The notes beneath the pieces were generated by a model. The model saw only the letters and a list, made by a program, of their open reading frames with translations. It was not told the origin of the DNA and did not search any database. A DNA stretch of 64,000 nt, from positions 62,001 through 126,000 of the forward strand of contig JAJZES010000033.1 of assembly GCA_021845985.1 (NCBI GenBank), given 5' to 3'. The stretch comes from Pseudomonadota bacterium (GTDB lineage: Bacteria > Pseudomonadota > Alphaproteobacteria > Acetobacterales > Acetobacteraceae). The translations under genes were made by a program, and so were the position numbers. How positions within the stretch are numbered: position 1 is the first letter of the stretch; every line of letters begins with the position of its first letter. Of the stretch, positions 18,518 through 29,661 are shown piece by piece.

Positions 18518-20398
18518 TCAGGCGGTGGTCGCGGCGGCGAGGCCGATGCCAGGTCCGGCCGCCGGCGCCTCGGCGGCGGCGGCGATCACCGAGGGGCGCA
18601 GCGCCGCCAGTTCCGCTTCACCCAGGGTTTCCTGCGCCAGCAGATGCTGCGCGGTGCGGTGCAGCAGCTCGCAGTTGGCCGACAGGATCGCCGTCGCCCG
18701 GGCGAAGGCCGCCGCGATCAGCGACCGCACCGCGCCGTCGATGGCGTCGGCGGTCGCCTCGCCATAGCGCCGCTGCTGCCATGGCGCATTGCCGCCGCCG
18801 ATGAAGCTGGCGCCCTCCGGCTCATAGGCGACCTGGCCGAGATCCGGCGCCATGCCGAAGCGCACCACCATGCCGCGGGCGATGTCGGTCGCCTTGTTGA
18901 GGTCGTCGCCGGCGCCGGTCGAGACCTCGGGGAAGATCAGGCTCTCGGCGGCGCGGCCGCCCATCAGCACGGTCATGCGGTTCACCAGCTCCGAGCGATC
19001 CATCACGAAGCGGTCTTCCAGCGGCCGTTGCAGGGTGTAGCCGAGGGCGCCGATGCCGCGCGGGATGATGGAGACTTTTTGCACCGGGTCCGATCCGGCG
19101 ATGGCCATGGCGACCAGGGCATGCCCCATTTCGTGATGCGCCACGATGTCGCGCTCATGCGCGTTGAGAATGCGGTTCTTCTTTTCCAGCCCGGCGACGA
19201 TGCGTTCGATCGCCTGGACGAAATCGATCATCTCGACGACATCGCCGGCCCGCCGCGTCGCCAGCAGCGCCGCCTCGTTGACGAGATTGGCGAGGTCGGC
19301 GCCGGTGAACCCCGGCGTCAGCGCCGCCACATCCTCGATCTTAAACGCCGCCGGGATGGTGATGCGCCGCAGATGCACGCGCAGGATGTCGATGCGTCCC
19401 TTCTTGTCGGGCCGATCGACCAGCACCTGGCGGTCGAAGCGGCCGGCCCGCAGCAGGGCGGGATCGAGGATTTCCGGGCGGTTGGTGGCGCCGAGCAGGA
19501 CGATGCCGACGCTCGGGTCGAAGCCGTCGAGTTCGGTCAGCAACTGGTTGAGCGTCTGCTCCTTCTCGTCATGACCGCCGCCGAGCAGATTGCTGCCACG
19601 GGCGCGGCCGAGCGCGTCGAGTTCGTCGATGAAGATGATGCAGGGCGCATGCTGGCGCGCCTGGATGAACATGTCCCGCACCCGGGCGGCGCCGACGCCG
19701 ACGAACATCTCGACGAATTCGGAGCCGGAGATGGAAAAGAACGTCACCCCCGCCTCGCCGGCGACGGCACGCGCCAGCAGCGTCTTGCCGGTGCCGGGCG
19801 GGCCGACCAGCAGCACGCCTTTGGGCATCCGCGCGCCAAGCCGGCCGTAGTTTTGCGGCTGTTTGAGGAAATTGACGATTTCCTGCAGCTCCTCCTTCGC
19901 CTCATCGACGCCGGCGACATCGGCAAACGAAACCTTGGTGTCCTTCTCCATGTACACTTTGGCTTTGCTTTTGCCGATCGCCATCATCCCGCCCATGCCC
20001 CCCATGCCGCCGGCCATCGGCCGGATCAGGAACATCCACAGCAGGATGAAGCCGAGCGTCGGGGCGAACCAGGTCAGCAGCGTCTGCAGCAATCCGGGCG
20101 GCGGTTCGCCGGAAAAGCCGATGCCTTCGCCGGCGAGGTCGGCGGCCAGCTTCGGGTCCACGCGAACCGTGGTGAACTGCTGGATGTCGCCTTGCGGCTG
20201 GCGGTAATTCCCGGTCACTTCGGTTGGCCCGACCACCAGATCGGTGATCTTGTTGTCCTTCACCAGACGCAGAAACTCGCTGTACGCGATGGTTTTCTGA
20301 TGCGAGGGATGGGCCAGCAGACCCTGGATCAGAAATATCCCCCACATAGCCGCGATGATGTACCAGAAATTGATATGGTGCTCGCGCTTGAGTTCCAT
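18518..20398 (-). CDS. ftsH: ATP-dependent zinc metalloprotease FtsH (accessory paralogue)
   Basis: 626 aa from ATG 20398: two membrane helices (about residues 10-30 and 103-123), an AAA domain with GPPGTGKT (about 195) and the arginine-finger region [23 protein letters not shown], cut here to LRAGRFDR (about 320), and a zinc site HHEMGH (about 419-424). The canonical fourth residue is usually Ala (HEAGH); here it is Met. HExxH is intact, so protease activity is expected. FtsH degrades damaged membrane proteins. Its place beside Usp and CBS genes and an FNR-type box suggests a stress-specific second copy rather than the housekeeping ftsH. Confidence 0.92.
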   Translation of the reverse strand: MELKREHHINFWYIIAAMWGIFLIQGLLAHPSHQKTIAYSEFLRLVKDNKITDLVVGPTEVTGNYRQPQGDIQQFTTVRVDPKLAADLAGEGIGFSGEPPPGLLQTLLTWFAPTLGFILLWMFLIRPMAGGMGGMGGMMAIGKSKAKVYMEKDTKVSFADVAGVDEAKEELQEIVNFLKQPQNYGRLGARMPKGVLLVGPPGTGKTLLARAVAGEAGVTFFSISGSEFVEMFVGVGAARVRDMFIQARQHAPCIIFIDELDALGRARGSNLLGGGHDEKEQTLNQLLTELDGFDPSVGIVLLGATNRPEILDPALLRAGRFDRQVLVDRPDKKGRIDILRVHLRRITIPAAFKIEDVAALTPGFTGADLANLVNEAALLATRRAGDVVEMIDFVQAIERIVAGLEKKNRILNAHERDIVAHHEMGHALVAMAIAGSDPVQKVSIIPRGIGALGYTLQRPLEDRFVMDRSELVNRMTVLMGGRAAESLIFPEVSTGAGDDLNKATDIARGMVVRFGMAPDLGQVAYEPEGASFIGGGNAPWQQRRYGEATADAIDGAVRSLIAAAFARATAILSANCELLHRTAQHLLAQETLGEAELAALRPSVIAAAAEAPAAGPGIGLAAATTA

Positions 20399-20539
20399 CG
20401 AAGCTGCCTCATCGCCTGTCTGGGGGTCGGCCCGGACCGCCGCCAGACCAGACGCAGGCATGCGGCCGGCCAGCCGGCACGTCGCGCCTGCCGGCCTCGC
20501 GATCCCGACTGGGTTTAGATATGCTTGCCGATGCCGACA

Positions 20540-20553
20540 TTGATCCACGTCAA
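20540..20553. promoter_or_regulatory. FNR/FixK-type box upstream of ftsH
   Basis: TTGATCCACGTCAA: 9 of 10 positions of TTGAT-N4-ATCAA. It is centred about 148 nt upstream of the ftsH start, in the interval between the Usp stop and ftsH. Confidence 0.55.
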
Positions 20554-20652
20554 ACCGCCGCTCTCGGCGACGTGACCCGGCTGCGGCGATCGTGGCGGGG
20601 CAGGCCGCCGGGCGCGCTCACCCGGCGGCGGCACCCGGCACGCTGGCGTCGG

Positions 20653-21453
20653 TCAGTGCGACATCACCACCGGCACCGTCAGCGTCCGCATCAGGCTGCG
20701 GGTGGCGCCGCCAAGCATGCGCTCCATCAGCGGCGTGTGGCCGTAGCCGCCAGCCACGATCAGGTCGGCGCCTTCCTCGCTGAGGCAGGAATACAGCGCG
20801 TCGATCGCGTCGATGTCGCCGGCATCCGGCCAGGTGAACGGATGCGCGGTGATGCCGTGGGCGTCGAGATGGCTGATCAGCAGTCGCGTCTCCTCGCGCA
20901 GCACGTTGGGACGCGCATCGAAGGCGAAAATGGTGACGTGATCCGCCCGGCTGAGGATCGGCAACGTGTCGTGCACCGCGCGGGTCGCCTCGCGGCTGGC
21001 GTTCCAGGCAACCACAACGCGCCGCCCGAGCGGCTGCGCGGTCCACAGATCGGGAATCACCAGCACCGGAACACCGGCGTTCAGCAGCACGTCCTGCGGC
21101 ACTTCACGCAGCACCACACGCGCCTGCGCTTCGCCGCCCGTGGGGGCGATGACGATGTCGGCGTAGTGCGCATAAAGCGACTTCCACGGCACCGCGTCAT
21201 GGCGGTCGGCAGCGTGGAACTGATATTCCACCCGCGCCTCGCGCGCCAGGGCGGTGAACGTTTCCTCCAGCATGGCTGCGGTGGGCGCCCGGTCGGTTTC
21301 AAACACCGCCGGATTGGTCACGTCCACGCCGATCAGCCGGGCGCCGTGCTGCTGCGCCAGCGTGATCGCCGCGTCGAGCCGGGCGCCGGCGTTGTCGCCG
21401 GCGCTGAGATAGACCAGAATGTCGCGAAACGCGCGAAGATTGACCGGCGTCAT
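20653..21453 (-). CDS. universal stress protein (UspA family, tandem)
   Basis: 266 aa, long enough for two Usp folds. The C-terminal one keeps the nucleotide-loop pattern GGYGHTPLMERMLGGATRS (about residues 230-248) and ends LTVPVVMSH. The N-terminal fold (DILVYLSAGDNAGARLDAA) lacks an obvious ATP loop. Start ATG 21453 has GGAG six bases upstream. Usp proteins support survival in growth arrest, hypoxia or oxidative stress; the biochemical output is generally unclear. It lies 140 nt after the CBS gene at 21594 on the same strand. Confidence 0.9.
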   Translation of the reverse strand: MTPVNLRAFRDILVYLSAGDNAGARLDAAITLAQQHGARLIGVDVTNPAVFETDRAPTAAMLEETFTALAREARVEYQFHAADRHDAVPWKSLYAHYADIVIAPTGGEAQARVVLREVPQDVLLNAGVPVLVIPDLWTAQPLGRRVVVAWNASREATRAVHDTLPILSRADHVTIFAFDARPNVLREETRLLISHLDAHGITAHPFTWPDAGDIDAIDALYSCLSEEGADLIVAGGYGHTPLMERMLGGATRSLMRTLTVPVVMSH

Positions 21454-21593
21454 GTGCATCTCCGGAGCTGGTCTGACCGGACCGGCCAGATGAAGGGCGT
21501 TGGTGTGGATCGTCACGTCTGCGCGGGGGCGCGGCCGTCGCCGTGAAACTGGCGCCGCCGCCCGATGCCGCATCATCCGACGCTGGCGGAGCC

Positions 21594-22013
21594 TCAGAGG
21601 CGTTCCCAGTATCCCGTCTCGTCATCAAGCCGGGCGTGTTCGAGCGCGTGGAAGTCGCCGGCCGAGGCAATGCCGACAACCTTGCCGTTATCGACCAGCG
21701 GAATGTGGCGGAAGCCGCCATCGTGCATCAGCCGCAGCGCGTCGAGCGCCTTGCAGTGCGGGGCCATCGTCTCGGGCCGCTGCGTCATCACGCTGCCGAG
21801 CGGCAGGCTCGCCGGACTCTTGCCCTCGGCCAGCAGCCTGACCGCATCGCGCCCGGTAAAGATGCCCTCCAGCGCCCCGTCGGCGGCCACCACCAGAACG
21901 GCGCCGATACGGTGCTGATGCATCAGATGGCAGGCCTGCCGCACGGTCGCGCCGGCCGGCAGGGTGATCGGTCGGCGGTTGCGGATGATCTCCGACACGG
22001 CGCGGGCGTTCAC
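21594..22013 (-). CDS. CBS-domain pair protein
   Basis: 139 aa made of two CBS motifs (about residues 12-62 and 72-125). CBS pairs bind adenosine nucleotides or other ligands and act as sensors. No effector domain is attached. The start was set at GTG 22013 because GGAGG precedes it at a good distance; ATG codons further up fall in non-coding sequence. A perfect FNR-type box is centred 88 nt upstream. Usp is downstream on the same strand. Confidence 0.85.
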   Translation of the reverse strand: MNARAVSEIIRNRRPITLPAGATVRQACHLMHQHRIGAVLVVAADGALEGIFTGRDAVRLLAEGKSPASLPLGSVMTQRPETMAPHCKALDALRLMHDGGFRHIPLVDNGKVVGIASAGDFHALEHARLDDETGYWERL

Positions 22014-22094
22014 GGCAACCCTCCAAACTTCCTGCCCCGCCGCCGGGATGCGACAGGTGCGGGGAGAACAAGCTCCGGTTGCCACGAAGGCACA

Positions 22095-22108
22095 TTGATC
22101 AGGATCAA
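22095..22108. promoter_or_regulatory. perfect FNR/FixK-type box
   Basis: TTGATCAGGATCAA matches TTGAT-N4-ATCAA at every fixed position. It lies in the divergent interval between the CBS gene starting at 22013 (88 nt away) and the CBS-BON gene starting at 22309 (about 207 nt away), so it could serve either or both. The rest of the 295-nt interval shows no gene. Confidence 0.7.
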
Positions 22109-22308
22109 TGTTATTGAGACTGCTGAAGGTCAGGTTGACCAAGACCGGAGACGTTACTGATGGCAGGCGCAACCGGCCCGCGGCGTGCCGGCAATCGGGC
22201 CGAATGCCCGAGGTGCCGTTGCGCCGCGCCGGGACTGTGACCTTGCCGCGTATCTCCTGAGCCGGCGATGACCCCGCCGTCAGGCCGGCACACCACCAGG
22301 AGGCCGTA

Positions 22309-23049
22309 ATGAATGCTGCTGATGTAATGTCCCCCGTGGTTGTCGCGGTGCACCCGGATGCACCGCTGGCGCAGGTGGTGCGACTGATGATCGAACATCG
22401 TGTCAGCGGTCTGCCGGTGCTCGATGAGGGCGGCCACGCGGTCGGCATCATCACCGAGGGCGATCTGCTTCGGCGGGTCGAGACCGAGACGGATGGCGGC
22501 CCGCCCGGCTGGCTCGGCGCGCTGTTCGCATCCGGCCGGGCCGCCGGCGACTACGTGCAGACGCATACCCGCCGGGTCGCCGACCTGATGACCGCTGACG
22601 TCGTCAGCGTGACGACGGATACGCCGCTTGATGAGGTGGTCAGCCTGATGCGCCGGCGGCGCATCCGCCGCGTGCCGGTGGCGCTCAACGGCGTCATCGT
22701 CGGCATCGTCAGTCGGGCCGATCTGGTCCGCGCCCTGGCCGGCAAGCTCGACTCGCCGCCGGCGACGGCGGCGGATGCGGCGATTCAGACGACGATCCTG
22801 GCAGAACTCGCGCGTCAGCCGTGGGGCGCGCACCGGTCGGTCACTGTTGGCGTGGCCGGCGGCGTGGTCGGGCTGGATGGCGTGGTGTTTGACGCGCGCG
22901 AACGGGACGCCTTTCGCGTCGCGGCGGAGAACACGGCGGGCGTGCTGCGTGTGGAGAACCGCATCATCTGCGTCGAACCGACCACCGGCATGCTGATTTT
23001 CGGGCCGGACGATGAGGCGCGGCAGGCCGCCGCGGCGCGGGCGACCTGA
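22309..23049 (+). CDS. CBS-pair and BON-domain protein
   Basis: 246 aa: two CBS motifs (about residues 1-60 and 92-145), then a BON domain (about 160-225). AGGAGG stands seven bases before ATG 22309. CBS-CBS-BON proteins are common in alphaproteobacterial stress clusters; the CBS pair would sense a nucleotide. In periplasmic proteins BON contacts membranes, but this one has no signal peptide, so its target is unknown. It is divergent from the CBS gene at 21594. Confidence 0.88.
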   Translation: MNAADVMSPVVVAVHPDAPLAQVVRLMIEHRVSGLPVLDEGGHAVGIITEGDLLRRVETETDGGPPGWLGALFASGRAAGDYVQTHTRRVADLMTADVVSVTTDTPLDEVVSLMRRRRIRRVPVALNGVIVGIVSRADLVRALAGKLDSPPATAADAAIQTTILAELARQPWGAHRSVTVGVAGGVVGLDGVVFDARERDAFRVAAENTAGVLRVENRIICVEPTTGMLIFGPDDEARQAAAARAT

Positions 23050-23468
23050 CCGCACCACCCGGCGATGTCGCCCGCTTGGACCCGGCCCCGGCGGTATGGC
23101 TGGCCCGCCCGGTCAGGGTGGCTTGATGGGGAACCACACTGCCCGCGCCGCGCTATGGCCGGTGCAGCGCGTCTTGCGGCGCCGTTTGCTGCCCATCTGT
23201 GCTGGATGTTTCAGCGCCGGGGCGGTGAGGCGACGCACCGAACGCGGGCCGCCACTGACGCGGCCAGGCAGGGTTTGAGGTGAATCAAGGTGGCCCGGCA
23301 GCAGGGAGACCAGCATTGCCCATCTGGCGCCACCGGATCAGCGCCGGATGCGCTGCCGGGCGCTGCTGACCGGGACGTGGCCGAAAGGCCCGGCGACGGC
23401 GGAATACCTTCGCCAGGGTTGCGATCAAGCCTGCCTGAGTACCACTCGCAGATCACGGAGTTTCGATC
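23050..23468. other. 419-nt interval without a convincing gene
   Basis: Short open frames are present on both strands but none has a start signal, a recognisable motif or good composition. The only recognisable element is the FNR-like box at 23275-23288. The length would allow a small RNA, but no clear promoter or terminator was seen. Confidence 0.5.
23275..23288. promoter_or_regulatory. FNR/FixK-type box upstream of the repeat peptide gene
   Basis: TTGAGGTGAATCAA: 9 of 10 positions of TTGAT-N4-ATCAA, centred about 187 nt upstream of the secreted repeat peptide start. That is far for direct activation unless the leader is long. Confidence 0.45.
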
Positions 23469-23819
23469 ATGAACCGCCTTATTCTCGCCGCCGGCGTTGC
23501 CGCCGCGGTATTTCTTGCAGCGGGCGTCGGCAGCCAAAGCGCCAATGCGGCGCAGCCGTGCGTCAAGGCCGATCAGGCGTCACGCGGCAGCAACAACGGC
23601 GCGCCGCCCGATTCGCAGCAGGCGTCACGCGGCAACGACAACGGCGCGCCGCCCGATTCGCAGCAGGCGTCGCGTGGCAACGACAGTGGTGCGCCGCCCG
23701 ACTCGCAGCAGGCGTCGCGTGGCAACGCCAGCGGTGCGCCGCCAGACGCCCAGCAGGCGTCGCGTGGCAACGACAGCGGTGCGCCGCCGGACTCGCAACT
23801 GGCCGGTGCGTGCGAATAA
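23469..23819 (+). CDS. secreted peptide with five 15-residue repeats
   Basis: 116 aa. A signal peptide (residues 1-27, ending SANA) is followed by AAQPC (Cys31), then five consecutive repeats of QASRGNDNGAPPDSQ with small variations (residues 36-110), and a tail LAGACE (Cys115). The mature protein is hydrophilic, rich in Asn, Asp, Ser, Gly, Pro and Gln, and likely disordered. The two cysteines flank the repeats and could be bridged. I recognise no family. A strong hairpin terminator follows the gene. It sits among FNR-type boxes with CBS and host-attachment genes. ATG 23469 is the natural start because the signal peptide begins there. Confidence 0.75.
   Translation: MNRLILAAGVAAAVFLAAGVGSQSANAAQPCVKADQASRGSNNGAPPDSQQASRGNDNGAPPDSQQASRGNDSGAPPDSQQASRGNASGAPPDAQQASRGNDSGAPPDSQLAGACE
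23574..23798 (+). repeat. tandem repeat, 5 copies of 45 bp
   Basis: Exactly 225 bp, in frame inside the secreted peptide gene. Each unit encodes QASRG-xx-xGAPPD-xQ. DNA units differ at only a few positions, so copy number could change by slippage without breaking the frame. Confidence 0.9.
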
Positions 23820-23907
23820 CGCGCCCCTGTCAGCAGTCGAACGTCAACCCACGCCACAACGTTACCTGACGGCGGCCGATCTGCCGGCGTCGGGCCGGTA
23901 AACTGCA

Positions 23908-23945
23908 CCACACGCCGGACGGTTTGCCGTCCGGCGTGTGGTTTG
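23908..23945. terminator. strong hairpin terminator
   Basis: Perfect 15-bp stem (23908-23922 with 23927-23941), loop TTTG, followed by TTTG. It lies between the repeat peptide gene and the next FNR box, and probably ends the peptide transcript. Confidence 0.75.
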
Positions 23946-23983
23946 TCTGCCGCTCAGCGGAGCCGGCGGATGCTCGCAAATCG

Positions 23984-23997
23984 TTGATCTGAATCAA
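23984..23997. promoter_or_regulatory. perfect FNR/FixK-type box
   Basis: TTGATCTGAATCAA matches TTGAT-N4-ATCAA fully. It is centred 97 nt upstream of the host-attachment-family gene at 24088, just after the hairpin terminator. Confidence 0.7.
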
Positions 23998-24087
23998 CGG
24001 CGCGAAGGCCACGCCGGGGCAGATTGTGTCCGTCTTGATACCCACATGCTGCCAGTCGGGCGCAGAATGCGCCGCGTGGAGTGAGCC

Positions 24088-24540
24088 ATGATTTGGATTC
24101 TGGTGACGGACGGGCATCGCGCCCATGTCGTTGTGCCGACTCCGAGCAATGGGCGGTTTTCGACGATTCATTCGCTCGGCGTCGCCGAATGGCCGCATCT
24201 GCCGCCGCCTTCGCCACGCATGGCGGTGCGGCGGCCCGAGCTGCAATTCGCGGTTGATGTCGCCGGCCGGCTTAATGCGGCGGTGGCAGATGGCGACTGC
24301 CAGGAATTTCTGCTGGTGGCGCCGGCCGCGGTCGGCCGGCTGCTGCGCGATGCGTTGACGCCGCAAGCGTCGGCGCGTCTCGTCGGCACGCTGAACTGCG
24401 ACGATCCGGCGCTCGATGATGACGCCGTGCTGTCGGGGCAACTGGTTGGCGTGTGGCGGCCGCCGGTCGGCGCGGCAGACCTGGGCGCCGCATTTCCACC
24501 CAGCGCCGCCGCGGCGCAGGGCGGTGGCGCGGCATTGTGA
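24088..24540 (+). CDS. host attachment protein family (baeRF-like)
   Basis: 150 aa beginning WILVTDGHRAHVVV, the hallmark of the Host_attach family, and continuing with the QEFLLVAPAAVGRLLRDAL core (about residues 71-89). Despite the family name, derived from an Agrobacterium gene, the fold is a bacterial/archaeal eRF1-like Rossmann domain, and a ribosome-associated or stress role is likely. The C-terminal region is Pro/Ala-rich. A perfect FNR-type box is upstream. Confidence 0.8.
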   Translation: MIWILVTDGHRAHVVVPTPSNGRFSTIHSLGVAEWPHLPPPSPRMAVRRPELQFAVDVAGRLNAAVADGDCQEFLLVAPAAVGRLLRDALTPQASARLVGTLNCDDPALDDDAVLSGQLVGVWRPPVGAADLGAAFPPSAAAAQGGGAAL

Positions 24541-24543
24541 TGA

Positions 24544-24557
24544 TTGATGCAGGTCAA
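24544..24557. promoter_or_regulatory. FNR/FixK-type box upstream of CBS gene
   Basis: TTGATGCAGGTCAA: 9 of 10 positions. It is centred 65 nt upstream of the CBS gene start at 24616, a distance compatible with class II activation if the leader is short. Confidence 0.6.
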
Positions 24558-24615
24558 TGACGTTGCCGCGGTGGCATGATCGGCTTTGTCACGCAGATGA
24601 ACAACGGAGGCAGTG

Positions 24616-26597
<1,982 letters not shown>

Positions 26598-27619
26598 TGG
26601 CGCTGCTCGCCGATCCGGCGACCTACGGCGTCGCCACGGTGGAGCGGGTGGCAACGCACGCCTCCGTCGTCTTCCTGGCCGGCGAGCGGGCCTACAAGCT
26701 CAAGCGCGCGCTGCGCTACAGCTATCTCGACTATGGCAGCGTCGAGCGGCGCGGCGCCGCCTGCGCGCAGGAACTGGCGATCAATCGGCGGTTCGCGCCC
26801 GGGCTTTATCTCGGCGTGTCGCCGATCACCCGTGCCGCCGATGGGCGGCTGGCGATCGGCGGCGCCGGCGACACCGTCGATTGGGTCGTGGTCATGCGGC
26901 GCTTCGAGCAGTCGGCGCAGTTCGACCAGATGGCCGGGCGCGGCGCGCTGACGCCGGCGCTGATCAGCGCGCTGGCCGACCGCATCGCCCGGCTGCATGC
27001 GCTGGCCGAGCCGCGGCCCGACTATGGCGGCGCCGCCGGCATCGACCGGGCAATCACCATCACGGTTGACAATCTGCGCCCGGAGAGCGGCCGGTGGTTT
27101 GCCGCCGATGATGTGCAGGACTGGACCTTGCGCGCACGCGCGGGGCTGGCGCGGGTCGCCGCCGGACTCGACCGGCGGCGCGCCGCCGGCAAGGTCCGCG
27201 CCTGTCACGGCGACCTGCATTTGCGCAACATCTGCCTGTTCGAGGGCCAGCCGACGCCGTTCGACGCCATCGAGTTCAATCCTGATATCGGCTCGATCGA
27301 CCTGCTGTTCGATCTCGCTTTTCTGTTGATGGACCTGCATGGTCGTGGCCTCGATCGGCTCGGCAATCTGCTGTTCAACCGCTATCTCGACCAGACCGAT
27401 GAGAGCGACGGTCTGGCCGCGCTGCCGTTGTTACTGTCGCTGCGCGCGGCGATCCGCGCCCAGGTGACCGCCGCCGCCGGACGGCGCAGCGCCGATGCGG
27501 CCGGGGCAACGGCCGCCGCCGCCGAGGCGGTGCGCTATCTGGCGCTCGCCCGCGCCCTGCTCGACCCGCCGCCGCCGCCGCGGCTGATTGCCGTTGGCGG
27601 GCTGAGCGGCAGCGGCAAG

Positions 27620-28825
27620 TCAACGCTGGCCGGCGATCTGGCCCCGGCGCTCGGCCCGCCGCCGGGGGCGCGGCTGCTGCGCTCGGACGTGCTGCGCAAG
27701 CGTGCCGCGGGCGTCGCGCCGGAGGTCCGGCTGCCGGACGCGGCCTACGCCCCGGCGGCACACGCCGCGGTGTATGCCGGCCTCGCCGATGAGGCGCGCC
27801 GCTGCCTCGGCGGTGGCGTCGCGGTTATCGCCGATGCGGTATTTTCCAGCGCCGCCGAGCAGCAGGCGATCGCGGCGCTGGCGGCGGCGGCCGGGGTGGC
27901 GTTCATCGGTCTGTGGCTGGTGGCGCCGCAGGAGGTGCTGATCGAGCGCGTCGCGGCCCGTCGCGCCGACGCCTCCGATGCGACCGCCGCGGTGGTCCGC
28001 GCCCAGGTGGCGCGACAGGGCGGCGTGCTGCCAGGGGAGTGGGGGCCGGGGGGGCAAAGGGCGGGATGGCAGGTGATCGACGCCGCCGGGCCGGCGGCGG
28101 ATGTCGCCCGGTCGGCGCGGGCGGTGCTCGGGCTGCCGGCGGACCGGCGGTGAGCGTGGCTGCAGCGCAGCGTCATCGGGCGCGCGTCGGGGCCGCGGCC
28201 GGGCGCGGGCGGTGACGGACGGATCGGCGGCGGCATGCGGCGGCGCCGGCGGGGCGCGGGCCGAGCGCGGCGGGCGGCGCGGGTGCGCCCCGAAAGCCGG
28301 CCGGGCCGCGGGTTCGGCAGGGTGGCGCGGCGCCGGAGGCGGATTGCGGCGGTCGGATGAGGGGGAGGTTGGCCGCGGCCGCGGCGGCAGTTTTGGCCGG
28401 GCGACGCCGAGCATGCGGCAGAACGGGCGCAGCAGCCGCTCGATGCCCGGCGCCGCGTCGAGCAGGGCGCGCATGTCCGGCTCGTTCAGCAAATGCTGCA
28501 ATTGCGAGGCGTAGGCGCAGGCCGCCGGCACCGGCTGGCACAGCCAGCCGGTGCGCCTGGGCAGGCGGCGCGGCGGGGTGGCCGGCGGTCGGCGGGACAG
28601 CGGCTGGCGGGGAGCAGCGCGCGGGGGGGTGCGCAAAGTCCCGGCGGCGGCGCGGGCGGCGAGGCGGGTGATGCGAAAGGACATCCGTTTCAGCCGCGCC
28701 CACAGCAGCATCAGGATCGGGATGGCGAGAAACCCGCGCGGCGCGCGTGCCGCCGCGGCCTTGCACACATCATCGATGATGCGGGCGAGACGCTCGGCCG
28801 GGGGGAGGGTGGTTTCGGCGCTCAC
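27620..28825 (-). CDS. hypothetical protein, conserved-looking N-terminus, uncertain 3' end
   Basis: Only the first ~150 residues (28825 to about 28370) look like a real protein: PPAERLARIIDDVCKAAAAR, a hydrophobic patch FLAIPILMLLWARLKRM, then CAYASQLQHLLNEPDMRALL and LLRPFCRMLGVARP. The rest is Pro/Arg/Ala-rich and runs 534 nt antisense into the fusion gene ending at 28153. A frameshift could instead end the gene near 28172. I do not recognise the family. A membrane-interfacial role is possible from the hydrophobic patch. Treat the stop as unknown. Confidence 0.4.
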   Translation of the reverse strand: MSAETTLPPAERLARIIDDVCKAAAARAPRGFLAIPILMLLWARLKRMSFRITRLAARAAAGTLRTPPRAAPRQPLSRRPPATPPRRLPRRTGWLCQPVPAACAYASQLQHLLNEPDMRALLDAAPGIERLLRPFCRMLGVARPKLPPRPRPTSPSSDRRNPPPAPRHPAEPAARPAFGAHPRRPPRSARAPPAPPHAAADPSVTARARPRPRRAPDDAALQPRSPPVRRQPEHRPRRPGDIRRRPGGVDHLPSRPLPPRPPLPWQHAALSRHLGADHRGGRIGGVGATGRDALDQHLLRRHQPQTDERHPGRRRQRRDRLLLGGAGKYRIGDNRDATAEAAARLIGEAGIHRGVCRRGVGRVRQPDLRRDARGTLAQHVRAQQPRPRRRAERRGQIAGQR

Positions 28826-29152
28826 GAACGGAACAAGAACACGAATGCCCCTGACTGGGCAAGCTTGAATTTTGAGCGCTCTGCCGATCCCGTCCGCGCA
28901 TCCAACGCTCCGCCAAACGCCGCTGAGCAGAGCGAATAAAATCAGCGCCGGATCAGGCCCGATCTGGTCCTGATCGACGAAAAGCCAGACGACACCACTT
29001 TGCGGCTTGTCCGCCTTGGCTCACATAGCGAGCTTGGCTTGTGATCTGCGGCCATGCCCGCGTCACCCTCCGCGCCCGCGCCGTGGCGCGTGGCGTGAGG
29101 CTCGGACGCAAGCCCGAGCTCACCCCGCATCAGCAGCATGAAGCCCCATCCT
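28826..29152. other. 327-nt interval without a gene
   Basis: No convincing coding frame. It contains a dyad, GATCAGG at 28951-28957 and CCTGATC at 28969-28975, of unknown use, and presumably the promoter of the leftward gene at 28825. It ends at the left inverted repeat of the IS66 derivative. Confidence 0.45.
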
Positions 29153-29174
29153 GTAAGCGTCGCCCGGACCCCAC
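29153..29174 (+). repeat. IS66 left terminal inverted repeat
   Basis: Starts GTAAGCGTCGCCCGG. Pairs with 29662-29683. Confidence 0.8.
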
Positions 29175-29286
29175 ATAGCCTTTCGTCCCTGGCCTGTGGT
29201 CCCCTACGTCCATGATGATCGACACCTAATCCACCCCGGGCGATGCGGGGCCTTCACCCGATCGGAGTGCTCATACGAGCGCTCCT

Positions 29287-29649
29287 ATGAGCACTCGGCT
29301 TCGGCGGATCGAGGTGATCACCGGCGTGGACCGCCGCCGGCGGTGGACGCTGGAGCAGAAGCAGGCGATTGTCGAGGAGAGCCTGTCGGGGCATGCGACA
29401 CCAACCATGGTCGCACGCAAGCACGGGATCGGCACCGGCCAGCTCTATACTTGGCGGCATCAGTTGTTGCGTTCGCGTCGCAGCCAAGGCGTCCGTTTCG
29501 CACGTGTTGAACTGACCGCCGCACCGACCCAGACGGGTGGCCTGATCGAGATCGCGCTGCCGGACCGGACCGTGGTGCGGATCAACGGCGCGGTGGATGC
29601 GGGAACGTTGCGCCACGTCAAAGAGGCCGATATGGCCGATACGGGGTAA
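29287..29649 (+). CDS. tnpA: IS66-family accessory protein TnpA, 3'-altered
   Basis: 120 aa with an N-terminal helix-turn-helix (RRRWTLEQKQAIVEESL and KHGIGTGQLYTWRHQLL, about residues 16-57) and a C-terminal domain IEIALPDRTVVRINGAVD (about 87-104). Both are those of IS66 TnpA, a small DNA-binding accessory protein. The last residues, after VDAGTLRHV, no longer follow the family and probably mark the deletion joint. It is not a transposase by itself. Confidence 0.82.
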   Translation: MSTRLRRIEVITGVDRRRRWTLEQKQAIVEESLSGHATPTMVARKHGIGTGQLYTWRHQLLRSRRSQGVRFARVELTAAPTQTGGLIEIALPDRTVVRINGAVDAGTLRHVKEADMADTG

Positions 29650-29661
29650 ATCAACGTCACC

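Noticed and set aside
23012-23283. small genes after the CBS-BON gene
   Set aside because: Two overlapping short frames without ribosome binding site or motif; composition resembles non-coding sequence.
23574-23798. CRISPR-like array
   Set aside because: Units are contiguous without spacers and in frame inside a secreted peptide gene, so this is a coding tandem repeat.
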